DNA of 64,000 nt from Anaerolineae bacterium CG2_30_57_67 (GTDB taxonomy: Bacteria > Chloroflexota > Anaerolineae > Anaerolineales > Villigracilaceae). The DNA lies in assembly GCA_001872455.1 (NCBI GenBank), contig MNXJ01000084.1, positions 1-64,000 of the forward strand. The letters are read 5' to 3'. The translations under genes were made by a program, and so were the position numbers. Shown here one piece after another: positions 10,776 through 21,463 of this stretch; within the stretch, counting starts at the first letter, position 1; each line of letters begins with the position of its first letter. The notes under the pieces are model-generated. The model saw only the letters and a program-made list of their open reading frames with translations. It did no database searches and was not told the DNA's origin.

Positions 10776-10804
10776 AGTATAGGGCGAAACCTGCGCCAAT
10801 TCAA
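10776..10804 (-). promoter_or_regulatory. sigma-70 type promoter for the leader ORF/panE
   Basis: Minus strand -35 TTGAAT (10804-10799), a 17-base spacer and -10 TATACT (10781-10776), about 20 bases before the leader ORF start. The spacing is optimal and both hexamers are close to consensus. Confidence 0.7.
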
Positions 10805-10942
10805 CCTGGCGAAAAATGGGGATGTCGCGTTATGGTGACCCTGGTTAGCTTGATATAGCAAAGAGGTGGAGTAAAAAGCGACAGAATTATTTTCAGTGCT
10901 AAAATTGAAACAAGTTCTTGAATATTCACTTGGAGGTGGGCT

Positions 10943-11740
10943 GTGCCTATTGACAATGAGGTTGGTTACGGGGAATATACCAGTGTGAAGATTGAACATC
11001 TGTCAAAAATTTTGGCAATACATATGGCAATCACGCAAGCTGTCATTAAAAAACATGCCAACTATTACGAGCCAGAATATCAATATGTAGACCTTACCTC
11101 CGGCAAAGGAAGTACGCCTGATGGAAACGCTGGAAGCCCAATCGTTTTTCTCGATAAAGCCAGCGAACAAAAATTTGACATAAATTTCTGTGCACATTTC
11201 ATTGAACGGAATAAAGACAATCTGGACGAATTAAAAAGAACTATCACATCTCACAAGATTCATGGCACCGGACAAGGAAGGTTTTATTTTCATCTTGGGG
11301 AGTACGAATCTGTTATCCCAAATTTGTTTAAGTCTAAAAAAGATTTTGAATTCGGGTTGGTCTATGTCGATCCAACTGGTAATTTACCAAATTTTAAAAC
11401 GCTGGCATATCTTTGCGAAGTACGCCCCAAAATGGAGATTTTGATTTATTTATCGGCTACAAATGTAAAGCGTCAGTTTCAACAAACCCAAAAATTTTTA
11501 GCTGACTTCGTGGCCGAAACGGATAAAAAATATTGGCTAATTCGAAAACCTTTCAAGGGTGATGCACATCAATGGACATTTTTACTTGGTAGTAATATTG
11601 ACTTTTTTAAGCCACATAAAAAGATCCAAAATTGCTTTTGCACATTAGATTCGCCCGAAGGACAAGAAGTGTTTAACAAAATGAACCTAAATCAGACACA
11701 AAGGATAGAGCAAGGACAAACCCGCATGCCGGGATTTTGA
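10943..11740 (+). CDS. tcmP: TcmP-like three-Cys-motif partner protein
   Basis: A 265-residue protein starting at GTG 10943 behind GGAGGTGG (10932-10939). It resembles the TcmP family, named for being encoded beside Gp37/Gp68 three-Cys proteins, exactly as here (70 bases upstream of that gene). The fold looks like a Rossmann methyltransferase: a Gly-rich loop in [14 protein letters not shown], an acidic residue after strand 2 in FIERN, and a catalytic-loop-like [12 protein letters not shown]. The biochemical activity is not established. The gene is clearly AT-richer than its neighbours (about 35-42% GC by eye), indicating transfer. Confidence 0.75.
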   Translation: MPIDNEVGYGEYTSVKIEHLSKILAIHMAITQAVIKKHANYYEPEYQYVDLTSGKGSTPDGNAGSPIVFLDKASEQKFDINFCAHFIERNKDNLDELKRTITSHKIHGTGQGRFYFHLGEYESVIPNLFKSKKDFEFGLVYVDPTGNLPNFKTLAYLCEVRPKMEILIYLSATNVKRQFQQTQKFLADFVAETDKKYWLIRKPFKGDAHQWTFLLGSNIDFFKPHKKIQNCFCTLDSPEGQEVFNKMNLNQTQRIEQGQTRMPGF

Positions 11741-11809
11741 AAAATAAAACATTCGTGCTATTATAGAATAAATTCATTGTTAAGACTAAGTTCCATAAGG
11801 AGAAAGTAA

Positions 11810-12538
11810 ATGGCAGAACATTCGGGCATTGAATGGACAGAGTCCACATGGAATCCACTAACAGGTTGCTCAAAAATAAGTCCTGGCTGCAAATACTGCT
11901 ATGCTGAGCGAATGGCAAAACGATTGCAATCTATGGGACAACCCAATTATCGCGACGGTTTCAAATTAGCGTTACACGAAAACAACATTGACTTGCCATT
12001 GAAATGGAAAAAACCGCAGATAATTTTTGTCAATTCTATGAGCGACCTATTTCATAAAGACGTTCCAATCGAATTTATCTTGGAAATTTTCGATGTAATG
12101 AAACGGGCTCACTGGCACACTTTTCAGGTATTAACCAAACGGGCTGAACGGCTTGAAGAAGTCAGTTCACAAATTACATGGCCGGATAACGTCTGGATGG
12201 GAGTTAGTGTTGAAAATGCTGATTATACTTTTCGTATTGATCATCTTCGGCATACAGGCGCAAAAACAAAATTTCTCTCTCTCGAGCCGCTCTTGGGGCC
12301 TCTACATCATATGAATTTAGAAGGAATCAATTGGGCCATTGTTGGCGGAGAATCTGGCCCAGGCGCGCGCACGCTTGACCCAACCTGGGTTACCGATATC
12401 CGCGACCAATGTATCCGCGCGCATGTTCCATTCTTTTTCAAGCAGTGGGGTGGTGTGCAAAAGAAAAAAGCCGGACGCATCCTTGAGGGAAAAACGTGGG
12501 ATGATATGCCAGCAATTACGAACTACGTTGCCGCATAA
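11810..12538 (+). CDS. phage Gp37/Gp68 family (DUF5131) three-Cys-motif protein
   Basis: A 242-residue protein starting at ATG 11810 behind AAGGAGAAAG. The N-terminus holds [28 protein letters not shown] split over residues 6-33, with three cysteines in a C-x6-C-x2-C arrangement resembling a radical-SAM iron-sulfur site. Other family marks are [30 protein letters not shown] and [11 protein letters not shown]. It pairs with the TcmP-like gene 70 bases upstream in the same AT-rich island. The family occurs on phages and genomic islands; its reaction is unknown to me. Confidence 0.88.
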   Translation: MAEHSGIEWTESTWNPLTGCSKISPGCKYCYAERMAKRLQSMGQPNYRDGFKLALHENNIDLPLKWKKPQIIFVNSMSDLFHKDVPIEFILEIFDVMKRAHWHTFQVLTKRAERLEEVSSQITWPDNVWMGVSVENADYTFRIDHLRHTGAKTKFLSLEPLLGPLHHMNLEGINWAIVGGESGPGARTLDPTWVTDIRDQCIRAHVPFFFKQWGGVQKKKAGRILEGKTWDDMPAITNYVAA

Positions 12539-12571
12539 TTTTCTTCCACGTTTTCGAAAAGGGCACAAATA

Positions 12572-12603
12572 AATTGAGACCGGCGATGAGCCGGTCTCAA
12601 TTT
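12572..12603. terminator. bidirectional terminator between the tcmP island and acnA
   Basis: A 13-bp perfect stem AATTGAGACCGGC (12572-12584) pairs with 12590-12602 around loop GATGA. It has T-rich flanks on both sides and lies between two converging genes. Confidence 0.75.
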
Positions 12604-12613
12604 CACATCAAAT

Positions 12614-15280
<2,667 letters not shown>

Positions 15281-15334
15281 CGGTTCTCCTTTTTGGCGTA
15301 AACGCAGACAAATTGTGTTCTAGAAAACAAAACA

Positions 15335-15391
15335 CCTTTGGCTTTTTGTGACTGAACGTTAAAGCCATCAGTTTCACAAAAAATCCAAAGG
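15335..15391 (-). terminator. long imperfect hairpin, likely terminator behind mntA
   Basis: CCTTTGGCTTTTTGTGA (15335-15351) pairs with TCACAAAAAATCCAAAGG (15374-15391). On the minus strand the stem is followed by TGTTTTGTTTTC. It lies downstream of the MntA-like gene and in the acnA upstream region. The long loop and AT-rich stem make termination probable but not certain; it could also be a short mobile palindrome. Confidence 0.45.
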
Positions 15392-15425
15392 CGCGCCTTT
15401 GATATCCTTCGTCGTTGGTCAAATT

Positions 15426-15755
15426 CTACCGCACTTCAACCGTCTCTGCAAACTTGTCTTTGCCTTGCAAAACTTCATATTTTTGCAAAACAATCTGGCG
15501 GAAGGTTGGGGAAAGGGTTTGCCAATCCAGCACATCCACACGAAAAGGTAATTTTGATTCTTCAAAGGCTGTGCGCAGAAGGGAAACTTGTTTGAAGGAT
15601 AATTTTTCTGTGCTGACCAAAACCAGATCTAAATCGGAATAGGGTTTGGCTTTCCCGGCAACGCGCGAGCCAAAAGCGCGCACTTCGCAATGGGGAGCGC
15701 AACGTCGTAAAATATCTTTGACTATTTCCAGATGGTCAAACGACAGGTCAATCAT
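15426..15755 (-). CDS. mntA: MntA-like minimal nucleotidyltransferase (antitoxin)
   Basis: A 109-residue member of the MNT/HI0073 family with a perfect GS-x10-D-x-D active site: Gly29-Ser30, Asp41 and Asp43 (FGSRVAGKAKPYSDLDLVLV). In characterised pairs such proteins AMPylate the partner HEPN toxin to silence it. The gene overlaps the upstream HepT gene by 8 bases, so the two are made together. The cluster secA-add-hepT-mntA is co-directional. Confidence 0.85.
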   Translation of the reverse strand: MIDLSFDHLEIVKDILRRCAPHCEVRAFGSRVAGKAKPYSDLDLVLVSTEKLSFKQVSLLRTAFEESKLPFRVDVLDWQTLSPTFRQIVLQKYEVLQGKDKFAETVEVR

Positions 15756-16188
15756 TGTGCGCTTTGAGATAGGTCAGTAAGTTTTGGGCGGCAAGGATGA
15801 AATCGCCAATCAGGACTTGCGCGTCTGCCGCCAGTTCCTGATCGTAGCGATGTGACGTTTGATTGCGCAAATCGTGAAAAACCATCCAATCTTCCACGCT
15901 GATAATTAAATGATTTTCAGCGGCCATCCGAAAAAGTTCACGGCGGGTCAGCCCATCCATCATTTGAGAAGTGGCATTTATTTCCAGCCAGCGTTTGATG
16001 GTTTTCCAGCAAATTTCGTAGGTAAATTCCAGGTTTTGAATTAACCCGGCTTGCAGCCCCCAGCGGATGACATCATCCTGACCGGCCATGAATCTTGGGT
16101 CAGAAACGCGCTGATACAGTTGCGACAAAGAGGTCAGCGCCTTTTCCAACAAACTCAGGTCAAGATTGGTTTGCTTCGCGTTTGCCAT
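15748..16188 (-). CDS. hepT: HepT-like HEPN protein (toxin of HepT/MntA pair)
   Basis: A 146-residue HI0074-type nucleotidyltransferase substrate-binding protein. The HEPN RNase/AMPylation motif R-x4-H-x-Y is intact (Arg108, His113, Tyr115 in LRNQTSHRY). I start it at ATG 16188 (MANAKQTNL); the frame is open upstream but overlaps the adenosine deaminase end. It begins 2 bases after the adenosine deaminase stop, an unusually tight attachment of a toxin-antitoxin pair to a housekeeping operon. Confidence 0.85.
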   Translation of the reverse strand: MANAKQTNLDLSLLEKALTSLSQLYQRVSDPRFMAGQDDVIRWGLQAGLIQNLEFTYEICWKTIKRWLEINATSQMMDGLTRRELFRMAAENHLIISVEDWMVFHDLRNQTSHRYDQELAADAQVLIGDFILAAQNLLTYLKAHND

Positions 16189-16190
16189 CT

Positions 16191-17234
16191 TTAATTCAAT
16201 TTCAATTCTTTTTTCAGGCTGGCGATTAATTTGGCCTTGTCGTTGTCTGGCAGAAAAGCGGCCTGCGCCCCGGCAACGATACATTCTTTGATGGTTGCCA
16301 GCGGCACTTTGAGTTCCTGCTCGGCCAGGCGATATTCATTACCAAGCGTAATTTGCGAAATGGAGGGGTCGTCAGTGTTGAGAGTAACATTCAGCCCGGC
16401 GGCCAGCATTTGCGGCAGCGGATGAGTTTCGCCTTCTTTGACCACGCCGGTCTGATAGTTGCTGGTGAGGCAGACTTCAAAGACGGTGCGGTATTCTTTG
16501 GCAAGTTTGGTTGTAAAGTCATCTTCCAGCACGCGCACCCCGTGACCGATGCGCTGGGCGCCGAAATCTTCAATCGCCTCGCGCACATTTTGCGGCCCTT
16601 TCCATTCTCCGGCGTGCATGGTCAGCATCAGCCCGGCCTGGCGCGCTTCTTTGAGGATGGGCAGGAAGGGCCGCGCCGAAAATTGCGCCTCGTTGCCCGC
16701 CAAATCAATGCCGATGATGCCGTCTTTCACCCGTTCGGCGGCCAGCCAGGCGACCTGCTCGGCCAGTTCGACGCCTTCGTGGCGGTTTATAGAAACAATC
16801 AGGCGCACCATCACCTTGAATTTTTTCTCGGCGTCTTTGGCGGCTTTTACCACCCAGTCGGTGACATCTTCCAGTGGAAAGCGCTCGGCGCGGCTGAGCG
16901 CTACCGGCGTAAAACGCAGTTCCAGATAGCGCACGTTGTCTTTGGCGGCGTCCTCCACGGCTTCGTGGGTGATGCGGTCAATCACTTCGGGCGAGCGGTA
17001 AAACATGCGCAGGGTGTTAAATTTCGCCAGAAAATTTTCAAAGGTGAAGTTGTCTTCGTCCTGCACCTGCACCAGCCGCGAAAGCCGCACCACGTTGGCG
17101 GGAATGGTCAGGCCGTGTTTGCGCGCCACATCGAGCATGGTGCTTAAACGCAACGACCCCTCCAGGTGACGGTGCAAATCCACCTTGGGCAGGGCGCGAT
17201 ATATTTCTGGAACTGGAATGGGGGTGTTGAACAT
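16191..17234 (-). CDS. add: adenosine deaminase
   Basis: Deaminates adenosine/deoxyadenosine to inosine in purine salvage, 347 residues. The zinc site is HxH at His21/His23 (KVDLHRHLEGS), then HAGEW, RIGHGVRV and the C-terminal NTDDPSIS; the catalytic Glu lies in HAGEW. It begins 2 bases after the secA stop and is followed 2 bases later by hepT. Together with the BMP nucleoside importer at 2-7 kb it could support use of external nucleosides. Some family members act on adenine or aminofutalosine, so the exact substrate is not fixed. Confidence 0.92.
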   Translation of the reverse strand: MFNTPIPVPEIYRALPKVDLHRHLEGSLRLSTMLDVARKHGLTIPANVVRLSRLVQVQDEDNFTFENFLAKFNTLRMFYRSPEVIDRITHEAVEDAAKDNVRYLELRFTPVALSRAERFPLEDVTDWVVKAAKDAEKKFKVMVRLIVSINRHEGVELAEQVAWLAAERVKDGIIGIDLAGNEAQFSARPFLPILKEARQAGLMLTMHAGEWKGPQNVREAIEDFGAQRIGHGVRVLEDDFTTKLAKEYRTVFEVCLTSNYQTGVVKEGETHPLPQMLAAGLNVTLNTDDPSISQITLGNEYRLAEQELKVPLATIKECIVAGAQAAFLPDNDKAKLIASLKKELKLN

Positions 17235-17236
17235 GT

Positions 17237-20200
17237 TTACCGCTTTTTGTGTCGCTTGCGCCCAGCATAGCCGTCGGATTCTGGCAAGTCGGAGGATACG
17301 GCAGGAGAAACTGCCTGCGTCTCTGCTGTTCCGGCTGGGGCGTTGGGCGCTTCGGAAACTTGGGTTGCGACTCGGGGTCGGTAGACAAACAGGTTGCTGA
17401 CTGCCCCGGCGCGAATTTCGGCCAGCAAGCCTTGGAACATTTCGGATGCTTTTCCCTTGTATTGTACCAGCGGGTCGCGTTGGGCGTAAGCCTCCAATCC
17501 AATTGACACGCGCAGGGCTTCAACGTTGGTCAGGTATTCCACCCACAATTCGGAGATGACGCGCAGTAAAACGCTACGGAAGAAGCCGTTGATGGTGTGT
17601 GCGCCGAGCGTCGCTCGCAGGGTGGATTTTTGCTCTGCGGATAGGGAAGACAGCGCGGTGTCGGGGGAGAGCGCGCGCAGCGACTCTGCTGGCAGGTTGA
17701 AGTCGGCCAGTTTGACGGCGTTTTGCCCGAGCCGGATAAATTCCACGCTTCCCCAGGCTTCTTCCAGAGATTTCAGCCCTTTAGCAAGGTGGGTAAAGAT
17801 GTCGCCTTCGCTGGTGTTTTCTTTTGCCAGTTGGGCGGCCAGGAAGGTGTAGGTGAAACGGGTAAAGTCTTGGGTCACCTGGCGGTGATTTTTGTCGTAG
17901 AAGGCGCGCCGCGCGATGGGGAGTGAGCCGAGGATGCGCATTCGTGTGGATTCGTCCCGTCCGCTGGCTTCGGAGCGGGTGAGCAGAGTCTCAATCTCGC
18001 GCGACATGGGGCTGGTCTCGCCGGTGAGGCGCTCGTGGCGATTCTGAAGCATTTCTTCCACCCCGGCGCGGAGTTGGGACAGAGCGGCGGTCCAGTCGGA
18101 GGTGTCGAGGCTGCTGCGGGCGGGGAAGGGTTCGTTGAGCCGTAGTTCGATACCGCCTAGCAGACGGTTGATGGCGATGCCGGTCAGTTGTGTGGCGGCT
18201 TGCTGGTAGAGTTCGTCTTCCAGGCTCTGCGGGTCAGTTGTCAGGGTGCGGAGTTGCTCGCTGGTGAGGCGCAGCGGCACACTGACCAGGCTGGTGAGTT
18301 CTTCGAGCATTTCTTGCGGGCGTTTTTTCTCTTCGCTGTCGCGGAATCCTTCCAGCGCGGTGGAGAGCAGGTCGGCGCGTTCTTGCAATTGGGTTTCAAG
18401 GGCGCTTTCGGCGCTGGTAAAACTGTGTTCGATGGCGTTGATGATATGTTCTTGCTCGGCTTCAACGGCGCGGCGGACGATAGTGAGCAGGGATGCATTC
18501 AGGTTGGCGAGATCAATCTCGTTGAGCAATAAACGCATGGAGTAGGATGGGTAAAGTTCGCCATTGGCGGCGTAGAAGGTTGGCTGGGTTTGGTCAAGCC
18601 AGGCCATCAGTTTCCAAGGACCTTCTTCATCCTTCATCGCAATCGGTACGCGGGCGGCAATTTCGGTGCGGAGAAGTTCAAGCACATCTTCGGCCAGATT
18701 TTCTTTGAGGAAGACGCGGTCACGCTGGCTGTAGATGCGGGCGCGCTGGGCGTTGAGAACGTCGTCGTATTCGAGCAGGTGTTTGCGCATGTCGAAGTTG
18801 CTGCCTTCGACGCGATGTTGTGAGCCTTCGATGATGTTGCCGACCAGACGAGCCTCGAGCGGGAAATCATCGTCGAGTTGGAAGCGCTGCATCAGATTAT
18901 TAACCTGTTCGCCGCCGAACATGCGCATCAGGTCATCTTCGAGCGAGAGGTAGAAGCGTGAGGAGCCAGGGTCGCCCTGGCGAGCGGCGCGTCCGCGCAG
19001 TTGGTTATCAATGCGGCGGGCTTCGTGGCGCTCCGAGCCGATGACATGCAGGCCGCCGAGGGTGCGCACGGTTTCCATGTCATCGAAATACTGCAGAAAG
19101 TGTTGCGCTTCGGCATCGTATAGACCAAAATCGGCGCTGGTCATTTTGAGCAGCGCTTCGCGCTGCTCTTGTGGGCGCATGTCGTAAGGGTCGTTGTAAC
19201 CATTTTTCCGCAGGATGCGGTTAACGGCGCTGATGATTTCTTCAGCCAGTTCGCCGCCGAGTTTAATGTCTACACCACGCCCGGCCATGTTGGTGGCGAT
19301 GGTGACTGCGCCAAATGCACCTGCCCCGGCGATAACCTGGCTTTCTTCGGTGTGTTTGCGGGCGTTCAGCACCTGACGCGGAATTCCGCCTTGTAGGACG
19401 GCTTTGAGGCGCGCGGCGTTACTTTCTTCCATTCGAAGCAGTTCCAGCAGGCGCGTCAGATTGGCGGGGTCTTCCGGGTTGATGGAGGTCAGACCAAGTG
19501 GTTTGGCGAAGGTGCGCAGGGCGGCTGGCTCAAGTTGTTCGATAGGCTGGTAAAGGCTTTCCAATTCCTTGTATTGGCGACCATCTTCTTCTTTCTTGTT
19601 GACGGTAAACCAGGCGTCACGGAGCAGGCGCACTTGTAGCAGGCGACGCACCGCTTCGGCTTGCAGGCGTGAAGCCAGACGTTCTGAATTTTCCACCGAA
19701 GTGGTACCAACCAACAGCGGGCGTCCCGCAACGTGATTACGGAGAATATCAGTGACGATGGCGCGCAGTTTTGCTTCGGCGGTGCGGTAAATCACATCCG
19801 GATAATCGGTGCGCCGCCAGAAAGCGGGCGTTTTTTGAGCGTCGTCGCGTCGTGAAAAATAGGCGATTGGGTAACCGGCGGCATCTTTGGCTGTGATTTC
19901 CACCAGTGTCGAATCAAGCCGGCTGGCTTGATATTCGAGGTGGGTCGGAATGGGCAAAACGGGCAGCTTGTAAATTTTATCAAATTCTTCCGCTTCGGTT
20001 AGCGCAGTGCCGGTCATGCCCGCCAACTTTTGGTACATGCGGAAGTAGTTTTGGATGGTGATGGTGGCGTAGGTGATGTTTTCCGGCTCAACCTTGACGC
20101 CTTCTTTGGCTTCGATGGCCTGGTGCAATCCGTCGCTCCAGCGCCGACCGGGCATCTGCCGCCCGGTAAATTCATCCACGATAACGACTTTTCCGCCCTG

Positions 20201-21268
20201 TACCAGATAGTCCTTGTTGCGCCGGAAAAGAAACTGGGCGCGCATAGCCTGCTCCAGGTAGCCGAGCAGACGCGCTTGTTCGGATGTAATATCTTCAGGG
20301 CGGTCAATATCACGCAAGGGTTGACCCAGCAGCTGCTCCATATGGGCAATACCGACTTCAGTGAGCGAAACAGTGCGGTCTTTTTCTTCGATTTCGTAAT
20401 CTTCGGGTTTGAGTTGGCGCATGAGTTGCGTCATTTTACCGTACCATTCCAGGTCGCCTTGCGCCGGGCCGGAGATGATGAGCGGGGTACGGGCTTCGTC
20501 AATCAGCACGTTATCCACTTCATCTACGATGGCAAAGTAGTGTCCACGCTGAACTTTATCTTCATAGCGGTAGACCATGTTGTCACGCAGGTAGTCAAAG
20601 CCGAATTCGGCATTGGTGCCGTAGGTGATGTCGGCGGCGTAGGCGGCGGCACGTTCTTCCAGGCGAATTTGATGCTGGTCTTCGCGCGGCGATTCCTTGG
20701 ATAAATCTACCACGTAGGCTTTTTTGCCGTTTTCGGTGCTGGCTGCCATTTGGAGCAGTCCCACTGAAAGGCCGAGAAAATTATAAATTTTTGCCATCCA
20801 ACGCGCCTGATAGCGCGCCAGGTAATCATTGACGGTAATCAGATGTACGCCGCGCCCGGTGAGCGCATTGAGATAGACGGGCAGGGTAGCAACGAGGGTT
20901 TTGCCTTCGCCGGTTCTCATTTCGGCAATGCGCCCGTGATGCAATACCATTCCACCCAATAACTGCACGTCGTAGTGACGTTGCCCGATAGTGCGTTTGG
21001 CGGCCTCGCGCACGGTGGCAAATGCCTCGGGCAATAATTCGTTTAACGCGGCCTGTTCGGCCTGTTGACGTTCTTTTTCATCTTCGATACCAGCCAGCGT
21101 ATCAGAAAGCCGGGCGCGGAATTCGTCCGTTTTGGCTGCCAATGCTTCGTCGCTGAGCTGCTCAAAAGCAGGCTCCAGCGCATTGATTTGTTGAACTGTC
21201 TCGGAGAGTTGTTCGATTTCACGCTTATTGGGGTCTCCCCCCAGAATTTTGATAAATTTCGAGAACAT
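17237..21268 (-). CDS. secA: preprotein translocase ATPase SecA, enlarged
   Basis: Motor of the Sec pathway at the cytoplasmic membrane. Walker A is MRTGEGKT (about residues 117-124), followed by LITVNDYLARYQARWM, FDYLRDNMVYR, VDEVDNVLIDEARTPLIISG, and in the second nucleotide-binding domain IATNMAGRGVDIKLGG and RRIDNQLRGRAARQGDPGSSRFYLSLEDDLM. At 1343 residues it is 350-500 longer than usual. Extra sequence is visible inside nucleotide-binding domain 2 (about 100 residues between SERLASRLQ and NARKHTEES) and in the helical wing/C-terminal region. The usual zinc-binding tail is absent; the protein ends in a basic RKRHKKR. No frame break is seen. Confidence 0.95.
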   Translation of the reverse strand: MFSKFIKILGGDPNKREIEQLSETVQQINALEPAFEQLSDEALAAKTDEFRARLSDTLAGIEDEKERQQAEQAALNELLPEAFATVREAAKRTIGQRHYDVQLLGGMVLHHGRIAEMRTGEGKTLVATLPVYLNALTGRGVHLITVNDYLARYQARWMAKIYNFLGLSVGLLQMAASTENGKKAYVVDLSKESPREDQHQIRLEERAAAYAADITYGTNAEFGFDYLRDNMVYRYEDKVQRGHYFAIVDEVDNVLIDEARTPLIISGPAQGDLEWYGKMTQLMRQLKPEDYEIEEKDRTVSLTEVGIAHMEQLLGQPLRDIDRPEDITSEQARLLGYLEQAMRAQFLFRRNKDYLVQGGKVVIVDEFTGRQMPGRRWSDGLHQAIEAKEGVKVEPENITYATITIQNYFRMYQKLAGMTGTALTEAEEFDKIYKLPVLPIPTHLEYQASRLDSTLVEITAKDAAGYPIAYFSRRDDAQKTPAFWRRTDYPDVIYRTAEAKLRAIVTDILRNHVAGRPLLVGTTSVENSERLASRLQAEAVRRLLQVRLLRDAWFTVNKKEEDGRQYKELESLYQPIEQLEPAALRTFAKPLGLTSINPEDPANLTRLLELLRMEESNAARLKAVLQGGIPRQVLNARKHTEESQVIAGAGAFGAVTIATNMAGRGVDIKLGGELAEEIISAVNRILRKNGYNDPYDMRPQEQREALLKMTSADFGLYDAEAQHFLQYFDDMETVRTLGGLHVIGSERHEARRIDNQLRGRAARQGDPGSSRFYLSLEDDLMRMFGGEQVNNLMQRFQLDDDFPLEARLVGNIIEGSQHRVEGSNFDMRKHLLEYDDVLNAQRARIYSQRDRVFLKENLAEDVLELLRTEIAARVPIAMKDEEGPWKLMAWLDQTQPTFYAANGELYPSYSMRLLLNEIDLANLNASLLTIVRRAVEAEQEHIINAIEHSFTSAESALETQLQERADLLSTALEGFRDSEEKKRPQEMLEELTSLVSVPLRLTSEQLRTLTTDPQSLEDELYQQAATQLTGIAINRLLGGIELRLNEPFPARSSLDTSDWTAALSQLRAGVEEMLQNRHERLTGETSPMSREIETLLTRSEASGRDESTRMRILGSLPIARRAFYDKNHRQVTQDFTRFTYTFLAAQLAKENTSEGDIFTHLAKGLKSLEEAWGSVEFIRLGQNAVKLADFNLPAESLRALSPDTALSSLSAEQKSTLRATLGAHTINGFFRSVLLRVISELWVEYLTNVEALRVSIGLEAYAQRDPLVQYKGKASEMFQGLLAEIRAGAVSNLFVYRPRVATQVSEAPNAPAGTAETQAVSPAVSSDLPESDGYAGRKRHKKR

Positions 21269-21325
21269 GTTTTAGCCTTTCCGGGGCGGAATTATAGCAT
21301 AGGCAAATTGCGAGCAGTATTCAGG

Positions 21326-21444
21326 GGTGATTACCCACAAGTCGCCAATTCTCGTCCTGCAGACAAAAGCGACATAAATGTCGCGCTACGTTGTGCGATA
21401 TTTATGTCGCTTTGCAGGGTGGAGCAAAGATGTGGGTAATCACC
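21326..21444. mobile_element. MITE-like palindromic element, copy 1 (119 bp)
   Basis: Perfect 14-bp terminal inverted repeats GGTGATTACCCACA / TGTGGGTAATCACC (21326-21339, 21431-21444). The interior also folds back: GCAGACAAAAGCGACATAAAT near the left pairs with ATTTATGTCGC-TTTGC near the right. A second copy with the same ends lies at 33120-33212. It contains no ORF. It occupies the spacer between secA and the sensor kinase. Confidence 0.8.
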
Positions 21445-21463
21445 AGACCAAACAGTATTGCTT

